Shown here: positions 33,547 to 42,390 of the stretch, piece by piece
How the letters are laid out: each line of letters opens with the position of its first letter
How positions within the stretch are numbered: the stretch's first letter is position 1
Source: an uncultured Bacteroidota bacterium
GTDB taxonomy: Bacteria; Bacteroidota; Bacteroidia; Chitinophagales; Chitinophagaceae
Direction: 5' to 3'
DNA: 64,000 nt
NCBI GenBank assembly: GCA_903906365.1
Contig: CAIVKC010000069.1
Coordinates: 1-64,000, forward strand
Program-made: the position numbers and the translations under genes
Notes under the pieces: model-generated
The model's input: the letters and a program-made list of their open reading frames with translations, nothing else
Databases searched by the model: none
Told to the model about the DNA's origin: nothing

Positions 33547-34212
33547 TCACTCCCTTCCTCCCAGGACAACAACAATCTCCCCTTTCACTGTTTTTCCCTT
33601 AAAATATTCAATCACCTCAGATAGCGTGCCACGACGGTTCTCCTCATACATTTTGGTCAGTTCACGGCTTACGCAGCAGGGCCGTTCACCCCCCAGGTAA
33701 ACCATGAATTCTTCGAGCGTTTTGACAAGCCGCAGGGGGGATTCATAAAATACCATGGTCCGTTCTTCGGTTGCCAGCTTTTTCATCAGGGTCTGCCTGC
33801 CTTTCTTCAGCGGCAGGAAACCCTCAAAACAAAACCGGTTCATCGGAAGCCCGCTGTTAACAAGGGCTGGCACAAATGCCGTCGCCCCGGGGAGGCATTC
33901 CACGCGGACCCCTACTTTAATGCATTCCCTGATCAGCAAAAAAGCCGGATCCGAAACGCCCGGCGTGCCGGCATCCGTGAGAAGGGCCATTGTTTTGCCC
34001 TGCATCAGCTGATCGGTCAGGTGGTGCAGCACCTTATATTCATTATGCTGGTGGTAGGGAGAAAGGGCCTTGATGATCTGGTAATGATTCAGCAGCCTCA
34101 CAGAGGTGCGCGTGTCCTCGGCCAGAATCAGATCAACTTTCTTTAATACCTCCAGGGCACGAAAAGTAATATCCTGCAGGTTACCAATGGGTGTGGGAAC
34201 AATATAAAGCAT
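33547..34212 (-). CDS. rsmI: 16S rRNA (cytidine-1402-2'-O)-methyltransferase
   Basis: The 221-residue protein begins MLYIVPTPIGNLQDITFRAL and continues with LILAEDTRTS, LLTDAGTPGVSDP, LPGATAFVPALVNSGLP, FEGFLPLKKGRQ and FYESPLRLVKTL. These are the signatures of RsmI, a tetrapyrrole-methylase-fold enzyme that methylates C1402 of 16S rRNA. It is shorter than the E. coli protein and lacks that protein's C-terminal extension; the catalytic fold looks complete. Confidence 0.95.
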   Translation of the reverse strand: MLYIVPTPIGNLQDITFRALEVLKKVDLILAEDTRTSVRLLNHYQIIKALSPYHQHNEYKVLHHLTDQLMQGKTMALLTDAGTPGVSDPAFLLIRECIKVGVRVECLPGATAFVPALVNSGLPMNRFCFEGFLPLKKGRQTLMKKLATEERTMVFYESPLRLVKTLEEFMVYLGGERPCCVSRELTKMYEENRRGTLSEVIEYFKGKTVKGEIVVVLGGRE

Positions 34213-34320
34213 GGGGAAAAGTTAGGAACAATCATGAATCCTCCGGGCTGGCCGGTCCCGGTTTGCAATGGGCATCTGCTGCCCAACCAGGAGCCGGTAG
34301 GGGAAAACCACTTCCCTGAT

Positions 34321-34566
34321 TTACTGGACAGATACCTCGAAATATTCCATCACCGGGTTGGCGAGCAGCTTTTTACTGGCTTCTTCTGCCAACAACCGGG
34401 CCTGCTCTGCGGATTCTGCCTCTACCTGCAGGGTAATATTCTTGCCCACCCTTACATCTCCCACCGATTGCAGGCCCAGGTTCCGTAATCCGCTCATTAC
34501 CGCTTTTCCCTGGGGATCCAATAATTCTTTAAGGGGCATCACTTTTACCTGTACCGAAAATGTCAT
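34321..34566 (-). CDS. purS: Phosphoribosylformylglycinamidine synthase subunit PurS
   Basis: The 81-residue protein MTFSVQVKVMPLKELLDPQG... with LGLQSVGDVRVGKNITLQ fits PurS, the small subunit that links PurL and PurQ in step four of purine synthesis. The start codon overlaps the pssA stop (ATGA), so translation is coupled; a longer frame from 34635 would run inside pssA. PurL and PurQ are not in the window. The pairing with a phospholipid gene has no obvious functional reason. Confidence 0.88.
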   Translation of the reverse strand: MTFSVQVKVMPLKELLDPQGKAVMSGLRNLGLQSVGDVRVGKNITLQVEAESAEQARLLAEEASKKLLANPVMEYFEVSVQ

Positions 34567-35327
34567 GTCGTTTTGTTTTTGAAGGCCAAAGATAGTATAA
34601 TGTAAAGGAGGAAGGCCAGCGGAACGGCAAGCCATTTCAAAAATAGGGCAGCCAGTATTGTCAGCGCAGCCAGCAGGATTTTGGGCAGGTTGCTTTTCAG
34701 GGAAAAGTCCCTGAATTTGAGCGCCATGATGGGAAGGTTACTCACCATCAGATAGCTCAGGCAGGCAATTAAGCCATATAACACCCATTTATTGAGCATC
34801 AGGCCAATGAGGAGGCCATTATTGGAGTTCCAGTAGATCAGGGGCAGGGATGCAACAAACAATCCAACAGCCGGGGTAGGCACGCCCCGGAAGCCATATT
34901 GCTGGGTATCATCCAGGTTAAATTTGGCAAGCCTGAAAGCCGAGGCACAGGGTATTACCAGGGCAGGCATCAGCGCCCACCATGAAACGTCCAGCCCGTC
35001 TTCCTGGCGCATATAACTGAGTCGCAGAAACTGGTACATGATCATACCCGGGGCCACACCGAAACTGACCACATCGGCCAGCGAATCCAGCTGTTTGCCC
35101 AATGGGGAAGCCACTTTGAACATCCGGGCCACAAAGCCATCCAGAAAATCAACCAAACCGGCCAGTCCTATAAACAGGGAAGCAAACCACAGTCTTTCCG
35201 GCATGGCTACAAATTGAACCCCCTCTGCACCCTCCATGACCGTCAGTCCGTTCTGCAGGGTGAAAATGACTGCCAGGCAACCAAAAAACAAATTAAGCAG
35301 TGTAAACAGGTTAGGGATTTGCTTCAT
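34563..35327 (-). CDS. pssA: CDP-diacylglycerol-serine O-phosphatidyltransferase
   Basis: The 254-residue membrane protein has the CDP-alcohol phosphotransferase motif: DFLDGFVARMFKVASPLGK followed by QLDSLADVVSFG, with its four aspartates. It makes phosphatidylserine, the precursor of phosphatidylethanolamine, at the inner membrane. The early MKQIPNLFTLLNLFFGC segment is typical of PssA rather than PgsA. Several hydrophobic helices follow. It is the first gene of a two-gene unit with purS. Confidence 0.92.
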   Translation of the reverse strand: MKQIPNLFTLLNLFFGCLAVIFTLQNGLTVMEGAEGVQFVAMPERLWFASLFIGLAGLVDFLDGFVARMFKVASPLGKQLDSLADVVSFGVAPGMIMYQFLRLSYMRQEDGLDVSWWALMPALVIPCASAFRLAKFNLDDTQQYGFRGVPTPAVGLFVASLPLIYWNSNNGLLIGLMLNKWVLYGLIACLSYLMVSNLPIMALKFRDFSLKSNLPKILLAALTILAALFLKWLAVPLAFLLYIILSLAFKNKTT

Positions 35328-35399
35328 GTAAATAAGTGATTTGAAAATGGAAAGTACAGCTAATTTATATTTGAATTCGTTTGCAGACGGTTAAAAATA

Positions 35400-36689
35400 T
35401 TATTTCTTCATTACCCGTTCGATGTCCTCGGCGGTTATGGGAATCTGGCTCATCAGGTCCTTATTTCCAGTTCGGGTAATCCACACATTGTTTTCTATGC
35501 GTATTCCCATTTGCTCTTCCTGGATATAAATTCCGGGTTCCACGGTCAATACCATGCCGGCCCTGAGGGGTTCGGTGCGTGTTCCCAGGTCATGCACGTC
35601 AATGCCAAGATGATGGGAAATCCCATGGTATAAATAACGTGTATAAGCCGGGCTTTCAGGGGACTGGTTGCTGATGTCCGACTTGGTCAATAGCCCGATT
35701 CCCAGGAAGACCTTGGTGGCTTCGAGGCCGACCATTTTATGGTATTCATTCATAATAACCCCAGGCTTTAAAAGGCTCTTGGCATAATTATGCAAATGCA
35801 GGCATGCATTGTAGACCTGTTTTTGTCTTTTGGTAAACCGGCCATTTACCGGAACGGTCCGGGTCAGGTCGGCGCAATAGCCTCCGTATTCCGCCCCAAA
35901 GTCCATTAATAATAATTCGCCGTCCGCACAAACCTGGTTATTGGAAACATAATGAAGGGTCCTTGCCCGGTCACCGCTGGCGATGATGCTGTTATAGGCC
36001 GGCCCCGTGGCCCGCTGCCGCAGAAAGGAATGCCAGATTTCAGCTTCCACTTCGTATTCCATGACTCCGGGACGGATGAATTTGAGCAGGCGCTCAAAGG
36101 TCGAGGCCGTAATATCCACCGCCTGCTGCAATACCTCCACTTCCATGGGGGTTTTAACCGAGCGAAGCTGTTTGAGAATGGGTGCAGCCCGGTGATAGGC
36201 ATGCAGGGGATATCTTTTCTTCATTTCCTCAATAAAACGGTACTCCCTTGTCTGGATCAGACTGGATTTACGGTCATTTTCATTGGAATCCAGGTATATA
36301 TTACCTACCAGATGTATCCAAACCTGGAGCTGCGCGTCCAGGGCATCGAGCCAAACAATGGTGGAAATGCCTGAGATCCTGGAAGCCTCCTCAGACCGAA
36401 GCCTGGTGCCATCCCATTTCTCTTTGAGTTCATTGGGTCTGACAACCACCAGGACCTCCCTGTATTTGGGGTCGGGATGGCCGGGAAATAATATCAGCAT
36501 GCTGTCTTCCTGGGTAATGCCCGTGAGCCAGAACAGGTCACTGTTTTGTTTAAAAGTGTAAATGGCATCCCCATTGCTGGGCACCTCATCGTTGCTCACA
36601 AAAATGGCCAGGGAATCAGGTATCATTTCTTTGACAAAACGTTGCCGGTTCTTAATGAATATTCCTGGATTGAGGGGCAGATATTTCAT
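35400..36689 (-). CDS. pepP: Xaa-Pro aminopeptidase (M24 family)
   Basis: The 429-residue enzyme has a creatinase-like N-terminal domain and an M24 pita-bread catalytic domain. The five metal ligands are visible in order: two aspartates in LMDFGAEYGGYCADLTRT, a histidine in GISHHLGIDVHDLG, and glutamates in TVEPGIYI and GIRIENN. It removes the N-terminal residue from peptides with proline at position two. No signal peptide is seen, so it is cytosolic. It is divergent from pckA across 314 bases. Confidence 0.93.
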   Translation of the reverse strand: MKYLPLNPGIFIKNRQRFVKEMIPDSLAIFVSNDEVPSNGDAIYTFKQNSDLFWLTGITQEDSMLILFPGHPDPKYREVLVVVRPNELKEKWDGTRLRSEEASRISGISTIVWLDALDAQLQVWIHLVGNIYLDSNENDRKSSLIQTREYRFIEEMKKRYPLHAYHRAAPILKQLRSVKTPMEVEVLQQAVDITASTFERLLKFIRPGVMEYEVEAEIWHSFLRQRATGPAYNSIIASGDRARTLHYVSNNQVCADGELLLMDFGAEYGGYCADLTRTVPVNGRFTKRQKQVYNACLHLHNYAKSLLKPGVIMNEYHKMVGLEATKVFLGIGLLTKSDISNQSPESPAYTRYLYHGISHHLGIDVHDLGTRTEPLRAGMVLTVEPGIYIQEEQMGIRIENNVWITRTGNKDLMSQIPITAEDIERVMKK

Positions 36690-36862
36690 GGTGGTGGAAT
36701 TGGGGGGTGATAAGATGTAAAAATACTAAAATGATTCGCTTGATCGGTCTTTAAGCGGATAAAGCCGTTGATAAATCCGCGGGCAGGGTGCACCGGGACA
36801 AAAAGGCCACAACGCAGGTTTAGTTTTCATTCACCAAACGAAATCCTTCCGTGGATTTCCTT

Positions 36863-36886
36863 TTTAACTAACGATCGTTAGTTAAA
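36863..36886. promoter_or_regulatory. 24-base perfect palindrome, likely operator
   Basis: The half site TTTAACTAACGA is followed by its exact complement. The core AACTAACGATCGTTAGTT resembles operators of TetR-family repressors. It lies about 60 bases before the pckA -33 element and 175 bases before the pepP start. No TetR gene is in the window, so its regulator is encoded elsewhere. Confidence 0.65.
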
Positions 36887-36947
36887 TATATTCAATTAAA
36901 AAGGGTACTTCGTTAGTATTTTTTCAATTTAGGCGGATTTAGCAGCC

Positions 36948-36978
36948 TTGTTTTAGATAAATTTAAATTTTACCTTTG
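36948..36978 (+). promoter_or_regulatory. Bacteroidota-type promoter of pckA
   Basis: TTG at 36948-36950, a 20-base spacer and TACCTTTG at 36971-36978 match the phylum consensus. The start codon at 37004 follows at 25 bases, giving a short leader. Confidence 0.65.
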
Positions 36979-37003
36979 AAACTTAAACAACCGATTGCCT
37001 GCT

Positions 37004-38608
37004 ATGCCTATACCTGCTGTTACCATCCCAAAATACCATTTGGTCAGGCTTGGTCTGCGAACCGCCGAAAATATCCATTATCAGTTGAGCCCGGAGGAAC
37101 TGGTTCAATATGCCCTTCAACGGGGGGAAGGTTCCTTAAGTGATACGGGCGCCCTGGTCATCCAAACCGGGGCATTTACCGGACGCAGCCCCAAGGACAA
37201 ATACCTGGTGAAGGATGCCGGTACGGCCGGCAATGTAAACTGGAACGAATTTAATATTCCCATCGAAGAGAAGTTTTTTGACGTCATCCGCCAGAAAATG
37301 GTGGATTACCTCAACCATCTGCCCGATATATGGGTCAGGGATTGTTATGCGTGCGCTGATCCCGCCTTCAGGATGGGCATCCGTGTTATTACCGAAACAC
37401 CTGCCATGAACCTATTCGCCCACAACATGTTCCTGCGGCCTTGTGAGGAAGAATTGGAAGGGTTTACCCCCCAATGGCATGTCATTGCGGCGCCGGGTCT
37501 GAAATTACAACCTTCAGAATGCGGAACCAGGCAATCCAATGCGGCCCTAATATCGTTCACCCATAAAATGATCCTGATTGCCGGCACCGGTTATACCGGG
37601 GAAATCAAGAAAGGAATTTTTACGGTACTTAACTATATCATGCCCATGCAGAACCATGTTTTAAGCATGCATTGTTCCGCAAACATGGGCAAAAAAGGAG
37701 ATACAGCGATATTTTTCGGCTTAAGCGGAACCGGCAAAACAACCCTGAGCGCGGACCCAAACCGAAAACTGATTGGGGATGATGAACATGGGTGGAACGA
37801 TGATGGCATTTTCAATTTTGAAGGGGGATGCTATGCCAAGTGCATCAACCTCCGGGAGGAAAAGGAACCCGAAATATATCATGCCGTAAAACCGGGTGCC
37901 CTGGTGGAAAACGTCTGCTTTTTTCCAGGAACCGACCGGATCAACTTTGACAACGGCTCGATCACTGAAAATACCAGGGTCTCTTATCCATTGTATTACA
38001 TCAGCAATGCGCTGGAACAATCCGTCGGGAACATTCCAAAGAATGTTTTCTTCCTGACCTGTGATGCCTACGGTGTGCTGCCACCGATTTCCCGGCTGAC
38101 ACCAGGACAGGCCATGTACCAGTTTATTTCCGGTTATACGGCGAAGGTAGCCGGAACCGAAACCGGGATTACAGAACCCAAGTCTACTTTCAGCGCCTGC
38201 TTTGGGGCTCCTTTTCTGCCCTTACATCCAGGCAGGTATGCCCAGATGCTGGGAAGCAGATTGAGGGAAAACCAGGTTAAGGTATGGCTGATTAATACAG
38301 GATGGACCAAGGGTCCCTACCTGGTGGGAAGCAGAATCAGTCTTACGCATACCCGGGCCATGATCAGCGCGGCCCTGGAAGGCAGGCTTGATGAGGTGGA
38401 CTACCAGATTCATCCCGTTTTTGGCTTTGCTTTTCCAAAAAGCTGTCCCGGGGTTCCTGACCAGTTACTGGATCCGGAAAAAACCTGGGCCGATCCGGAG
38501 GCTTACCACAGGCAGGAGGCGGTCCTGGCCAGGCAATTCATGGAGAATTTCAAAAAATACGCCGGGGGGCTGGATCCGGAAATCCTGTCCTCGGGTCCAA
38601 AACTTTAA
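37004..38608 (+). CDS. pckA: Phosphoenolpyruvate carboxykinase (ATP)
   Basis: The 534-residue enzyme interconverts oxaloacetate and phosphoenolpyruvate with ATP, the entry to gluconeogenesis. Visible motifs are GAFTGRSPKDKYLV, the P-loop FGLSGTGKTTLSADP, the metal-binding IGDDEHGW, and FEGGCYAKCINL. ATG 37004 is chosen; a TTG three codons earlier is also open. It has its own promoter, a palindromic operator upstream and a strong terminator downstream, so it is a single-gene unit that is probably regulated by carbon source. Confidence 0.97.
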   Translation: MPIPAVTIPKYHLVRLGLRTAENIHYQLSPEELVQYALQRGEGSLSDTGALVIQTGAFTGRSPKDKYLVKDAGTAGNVNWNEFNIPIEEKFFDVIRQKMVDYLNHLPDIWVRDCYACADPAFRMGIRVITETPAMNLFAHNMFLRPCEEELEGFTPQWHVIAAPGLKLQPSECGTRQSNAALISFTHKMILIAGTGYTGEIKKGIFTVLNYIMPMQNHVLSMHCSANMGKKGDTAIFFGLSGTGKTTLSADPNRKLIGDDEHGWNDDGIFNFEGGCYAKCINLREEKEPEIYHAVKPGALVENVCFFPGTDRINFDNGSITENTRVSYPLYYISNALEQSVGNIPKNVFFLTCDAYGVLPPISRLTPGQAMYQFISGYTAKVAGTETGITEPKSTFSACFGAPFLPLHPGRYAQMLGSRLRENQVKVWLINTGWTKGPYLVGSRISLTHTRAMISAALEGRLDEVDYQIHPVFGFAFPKSCPGVPDQLLDPEKTWADPEAYHRQEAVLARQFMENFKKYAGGLDPEILSSGPKL

Positions 38609-38709
38609 AATAATTTGTAAAAAAATGTATTATTTTAAAAATAAAACCTGATATTGGCATCCAAATTAAAACTGCTTTAACGAAGTCTCTAACATTGTTT
38701 GCCAAAATA

Positions 38710-38741
38710 AACTCCATCAAATCATATTGATGGAGTTTTTA
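38710..38741 (+). terminator. Terminator of pckA
   Basis: AACTCCATCAA pairs with TTGATGGAGTT over eleven bases around a six-base loop, and a T run follows directly. It lies about 100 bases after the pckA stop codon. Confidence 0.85.
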
Positions 38742-38814
38742 TTTGCGGGGATGCCACGAAATTTATGGCTGTTTCAGGCGTTATGTAAGCCAATTACCCA
38801 AAAAAAGCCAACAT

Positions 38815-39348
38815 ATGAATACTGTGTGGATGCTGCTGCTGATGATGCTGAACTGCCTTCCTTCCAGGGATAAGAACAATCTAATAGATTGGGATCCCTC
38901 CCGGAGGCTAGTTTGGGAGGATTTCCAGGCTTCCGCCGACGACCGGTCAGCCAACGCTGCGCTTACCAGCACCACCCTTAAATTTTCCTATTCCTACCGT
39001 GAGGGGAAGCTTACCTGTCATATTCTTTGTCAATTCGATAAATCCAGGTCCTGGGGAAGGGTCAGAAACCCATATATTCTTTCCCATGAACAGGGTCATT
39101 TTGACATCGCAGAAATCAATGCCAGGAAATTCAACCAATCCCTCAAACAATACAGGATCGGGGAACTGTCCTCCCTTCCCGGAGACCTCAACGGCATGTA
39201 TGAAAAAGCCATGAATCAATTAAAACAGCAACAGGAAAGCTACGACAGGGAGACCCGAAACTCTTTGGATACGGCGGGTCAGGAGAAATGGCTCCGGAAG
39301 ATTTCAGATCAGCTAAGGGAACTGGAAGCTTTTGCCGGCTATCATTAA
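38815..39348 (+). CDS. DUF922-like putative zinc-dependent protease, exported
   Basis: The 177-residue protein has an N-terminal hydrophobic segment (MNTVWMLLLMMLNCLP) and the motif LSHEQGHFDIAEI, an HExxH site typical of gluzincin-like proteases, after a region beginning WDPSRRLVWEDFQA. The whole fits the DUF922 family. ATG 38815 is chosen because it places the hydrophobic segment at the N-terminus; ATG 38743 is the alternative. The 3' end overlaps the convergent kinase gene by four bases. Confidence 0.78.
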   Translation: MNTVWMLLLMMLNCLPSRDKNNLIDWDPSRRLVWEDFQASADDRSANAALTSTTLKFSYSYREGKLTCHILCQFDKSRSWGRVRNPYILSHEQGHFDIAEINARKFNQSLKQYRIGELSSLPGDLNGMYEKAMNQLKQQQESYDRETRNSLDTAGQEKWLRKISDQLRELEAFAGYH

Positions 39349-39980
39349 AACAGCCCGTAGAGCTGTGCATCAATTTTTGTGATTATTTCGCCCAGGTGTT
39401 CTTCGTTTTCGGCAAATTTGTTTTTATCAATATTGACTACCAGCAGAGGGCCCTCCTTATAACTGTCAATCCATTTGTTATAGTAATCATTGAGACGCTT
39501 GAGATAGTCAAGCCTGATATTCTCTTCGTATTCCCGGCCTCGTTTCTGAATCTGGGCCACCAGCGTTGGAACGGAAGCCTGCAGGTAAATAAGCAGGTCC
39601 GGGGGTTGTACCATCCGCTTGAGGGTCTGAAAAAACTGGAAGTAATTATTATAATCCCTTTTGTTCATCAGCCCCATTTCATGAAGGTTGGGAGCAAAAA
39701 TGTGGGCATCTTCGTAAATGGTCCGGTCCTGCACCACCGTTTCAGTTCCTGTCTGGATTTCCAGCAACTGGTTCAGGCGGCTGTTCAGAAAGAAAACCTG
39801 CAGATTAAAACTCCAACGCGGCATGTCTTCATAAAAATCATTGAGGTAGGGGTTATGGTCAACATCCTCAAATTGCGGAATCCAGCGATAGTGTTTGCTC
39901 AGCAATTCTGTAAGGGTCGTCTTGCCCGCACCAATATTTCCCGCTACTGCAATGTGCTTGGGTTTCTTACTTTTTGACAT
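39345..39980 (-). CDS. Deoxynucleoside kinase
   Basis: The 211-residue enzyme has the P-loop VAGNIGAGKTTLTELL, the substrate-site EDVDHNPYL, the DRTIYEDAHIFA motif (DRS-type) and the lid arginines in QKRGREYEENIRLDYLKRLN. This is the deoxynucleoside kinase family that phosphorylates deoxyadenosine, deoxyguanosine or deoxycytidine for dNTP salvage. The exact base preference cannot be read. The last four bases overlap the convergent DUF922-like gene. Confidence 0.92.
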   Translation of the reverse strand: MSKSKKPKHIAVAGNIGAGKTTLTELLSKHYRWIPQFEDVDHNPYLNDFYEDMPRWSFNLQVFFLNSRLNQLLEIQTGTETVVQDRTIYEDAHIFAPNLHEMGLMNKRDYNNYFQFFQTLKRMVQPPDLLIYLQASVPTLVAQIQKRGREYEENIRLDYLKRLNDYYNKWIDSYKEGPLLVVNIDKNKFAENEEHLGEIITKIDAQLYGLF

Positions 39981-40064
39981 GCCTAAATGTAAAATCTAAA
40001 TTTTAATATATAAAATCTAAAATAGACTTTTGGTGGTAAGAATCCCGATTTTTGCGATTTCTGC

Positions 40065-41069
40065 CTAATAGTATTTCAGCCCTATGGCATCTCTAACCAG
40101 CTGCAGGGTGGCTTTTGCACTGGTCCTGGCTTTGGCGGCCCCCTGTTCCATAACCATCCTCATATATTTCTCATCAGCCCGTATGGATTCGGTTTTTTGC
40201 CTGATGGGTGTAATGAATCGGACCATGTCCTCGGCCAGCTGCTTTTTCAGGTCCCCATACCGAATGGTACAGGCATTGTAATCAGCTTCAAATTTGTCGA
40301 CTACCGCCGGTTCACTGACAATTCTAAGCAGGGTATACAGACCCTCAATATAATCCGGTTTGGGGGAATGGGGCACAACCGGGCCGCTGTCTGTTGTGGC
40401 CCGCATGATCTTTTTTCGGATGGCATCATCTTCATCAGCCAGGTAGAGCGTATTCATCTGGTTTTCACTCTTGCTCATCTTGCCTTTTCCATCCAGGCTC
40501 ATAATCTTAATAAGGTCCTCACCATAATTAAAGGCATAGGGCATGGGGAAAATCTCGCCATACCGGTGATTGAAACGCTCGGCAAAATTCCGGGTCATTT
40601 CAATATGCTGTTCCTGGTCCTTGCCAACCGGGACTTTCACCGCCCGGTGGATCAGGATGTCGGCAGACTGCAGTACCGGATAGGTGAGTAATCCGGCATT
40701 GACATTGTCAGGGTTCTGACGCACCTTATCCTTGAAAGTAGTCGTCTTGTCCAGTTCCCCCTTGTAGGCCAGCATATTCAGATACAGGTATAATTCAGCA
40801 ATTTCAGGCACATCACTTTGAATATACAGCACACATTGATCAGGATCCAGCCCGCTGCCGATCAGTTCGGAGAGCAATCGAATGACATTGGCGGGTAATT
40901 CCCTGGTATCCGGGTGGGTAGTGAGGCTATGCCAATCGACAATACAATAAAAACAATTGAATTCCCGCTGCATATTGACCCAATTGCGAATGGCCCCGAA
41001 ATAATTACCCAGGTGTACAAAACCGGTTGGCCGGATGCCGCTTAATACTATTTCCTTTTTCTGGTTCAT
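40065..41069 (-). CDS. trpS: Tryptophan-tRNA ligase
   Basis: The 334-residue class I aminoacyl-tRNA synthetase shows SGIRPTGFVHLGNYFGAI (HLGN as the HIGH motif), FYCIVDWHSLTT, the PVGKDQEQHIEMTR segment and the KMSKS loop (GKGKMSKSENQ). It charges tRNA-Trp in the cytosol. ATG 41069 (MNQKKEIVLSGIRPTG) is chosen; a longer frame to 41408 runs antisense into gatC and has no similarity. It stands alone, divergent from gatC. Confidence 0.95.
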   Translation of the reverse strand: MNQKKEIVLSGIRPTGFVHLGNYFGAIRNWVNMQREFNCFYCIVDWHSLTTHPDTRELPANVIRLLSELIGSGLDPDQCVLYIQSDVPEIAELYLYLNMLAYKGELDKTTTFKDKVRQNPDNVNAGLLTYPVLQSADILIHRAVKVPVGKDQEQHIEMTRNFAERFNHRYGEIFPMPYAFNYGEDLIKIMSLDGKGKMSKSENQMNTLYLADEDDAIRKKIMRATTDSGPVVPHSPKPDYIEGLYTLLRIVSEPAVVDKFEADYNACTIRYGDLKKQLAEDMVRFITPIRQKTESIRADEKYMRMVMEQGAAKARTSAKATLQLVRDAIGLKYY

Positions 41070-41221
41070 AAAGAGGGCGAAGATAGGAAAAGTCAGTAGA
41101 GCAGCGGAGGGGCTGCCCGTTTTTTTGGGGTTCTCCCTATGGAAAAATCCCCGCTCTCCGGGGGCGACCGGTAAGCGCTGACCATTTATACAAATCCCGT
41201 GAAAAGTAGGACTTATTCCTT

Positions 41222-41229
41222 TATTTTTG
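41222..41229 (+). promoter_or_regulatory. Bacteroidota -7 box before gatC
   Basis: TATTTTTG matches TAnnTTTG and lies 17 bases before the gatC start at 41247. A -33 TTTG was not seen. Confidence 0.5.
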
Positions 41230-41246
41230 TTTATTAACCATTTATT

Positions 41247-41546
41247 ATGGAAGTCAATGACGCATTGGTAGATAATTTGTCCAACCTTGCCCGTCTGAAA
41301 TTCGAGCCATCGGAAAGGGCTGAGATCCTGAGGGACCTTCAGGGAATGATTTCCTTTGTGGACAAACTCAACGAACTCCGCACCGAAGGGGTGGAACCAC
41401 TGATGCATATGAGCGGAAGGCTCAATATATTAAGGGAGGATATCCCGGGAGGATCCGTTAGCCGTGAGGAGGCCCTCGGAAATGCCCCTCAGTCGGATGG
41501 TTCCTTTTTCAGGGTACCCAAAGTGATCTCTAACCCCTCCAAATAA
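41247..41546 (+). CDS. gatC: Aspartyl/glutamyl-tRNA amidotransferase subunit C
   Basis: The 99-residue protein begins MEVNDALVDNLSNLARLKFE and continues with ILRDLQGMISFVDKLNEL and LREDIPGGSVSREEALGNAP, the GatC pattern. GatC stabilises the GatAB amidotransferase, which turns misacylated Glu-tRNA-Gln or Asp-tRNA-Asn into Gln- or Asn-tRNA. GatA and GatB are not in this window. An ABC ATPase gene follows after 45 bases and is probably on the same transcript. Confidence 0.9.
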   Translation: MEVNDALVDNLSNLARLKFEPSERAEILRDLQGMISFVDKLNELRTEGVEPLMHMSGRLNILREDIPGGSVSREEALGNAPQSDGSFFRVPKVISNPSK

Positions 41547-41591
41547 GAAAATAACAGATAAGGAACCTTCCACCCAATACAAGCAGACACT

Positions 41592-42293
41592 ATGACCAAT
41601 TCAATAATAAAGCTGGAGGACTTGCGCAAGAGTTACTTTATGGGTAAACAGGCCCTTCCTGTACTCAAGGGTATTACGCTGAATATAAACAAAAACGAAT
41701 ATGTAGCCCTGATGGGTCCTTCCGGTTCCGGAAAAAGTACCCTCATGAATATTCTGGGATGCCTGGACTCGCCTACAGAAGGCACCTATATCCTCAACGG
41801 CCAGGATGTCAGTAAGATGATCGATGACGACCTGGCTGAAGTGAGAAACAAAGAAATTGGATTTGTTTTTCAGCAGTTTAACCTGCTTCCCCGCCTTACC
41901 GCCCTGGAAAATGTGGCGCTTCCCCTTGTTTATGCGGGTGTTCCAAAGAAACAGCGTCTGGAAATGGCCATGCAGGTTTTGGAGAAAGTAAGCCTGACCG
42001 ACAGAAGCCATCATAAACCCAACGAATTATCGGGAGGGCAGTGTCAGCGTGTGGCCATAGCCAGGGCACTGATTAACAATCCTTCCCTGATCCTGGCCGA
42101 TGAACCCACCGGAAACCTGGACTCCAAGACATCGGTAGAGATCATGGATATATTCAATGCCATTCAGGCAGCTGGAAATACGGTTGTGCTGGTCACCCAT
42201 GAAGAAGACATTGCCAACTATGCGCACCGGGTCGTTCGACTCCGGGATGGCCTGATCGAAAGCGACCGGAAAAATGTGGCCATGGCCATGTAA
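41592..42293 (+). CDS. ABC transporter ATP-binding protein, MacB/LolD type
   Basis: The 233-residue ATPase has Walker [14 protein letters not shown], the Q-loop [18 protein letters not shown], signature [15 protein letters not shown], Walker [13 protein letters not shown] and the H-loop VLVTHEED. The FVFQQFNLL and TGNLDS forms point to the MacB-type family that powers lipoprotein release or efflux through FtsX-like permeases. No permease is next to it, so its partner is encoded elsewhere. A hairpin terminator follows. Confidence 0.9.
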   Translation: MTNSIIKLEDLRKSYFMGKQALPVLKGITLNINKNEYVALMGPSGSGKSTLMNILGCLDSPTEGTYILNGQDVSKMIDDDLAEVRNKEIGFVFQQFNLLPRLTALENVALPLVYAGVPKKQRLEMAMQVLEKVSLTDRSHHKPNELSGGQCQRVAIARALINNPSLILADEPTGNLDSKTSVEIMDIFNAIQAAGNTVVLVTHEEDIANYAHRVVRLRDGLIESDRKNVAMAM

Positions 42294-42322
42294 GCCCGCT
42301 TTTTTTGCACATTTTATTATAT

Positions 42323-42352
42323 GGAGCCAACGAACAATTGGCTCCTTTTTTT
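42323..42352 (+). terminator. Terminator after the gatC-ABC unit
   Basis: GGAGCCAA (42323-42330) pairs with TTGGCTCC (42338-42345) around a seven-base loop, followed by seven T residues. Confidence 0.85.
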
Positions 42353-42390
42353 ATTCTATATTTTTACAATTCCTACTTTAAATAGAATAG

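Larger units (their letters stand above)
36690..37003. other. 314-base divergent region between pepP and pckA
   Basis: It holds a 24-base perfect palindrome (36863-36886) and a consensus pckA promoter (36948-36978). An AT-rich stretch next to pepP (TATTTTTAC on the minus strand) may serve its promoter. No gene was found. Confidence 0.6.

Noticed and set aside
41070-41408. N-terminal extension of TrpS
   Set aside because: The extra 113 residues are antisense to gatC and unlike any TrpS N-terminus; the family start is at 41069.
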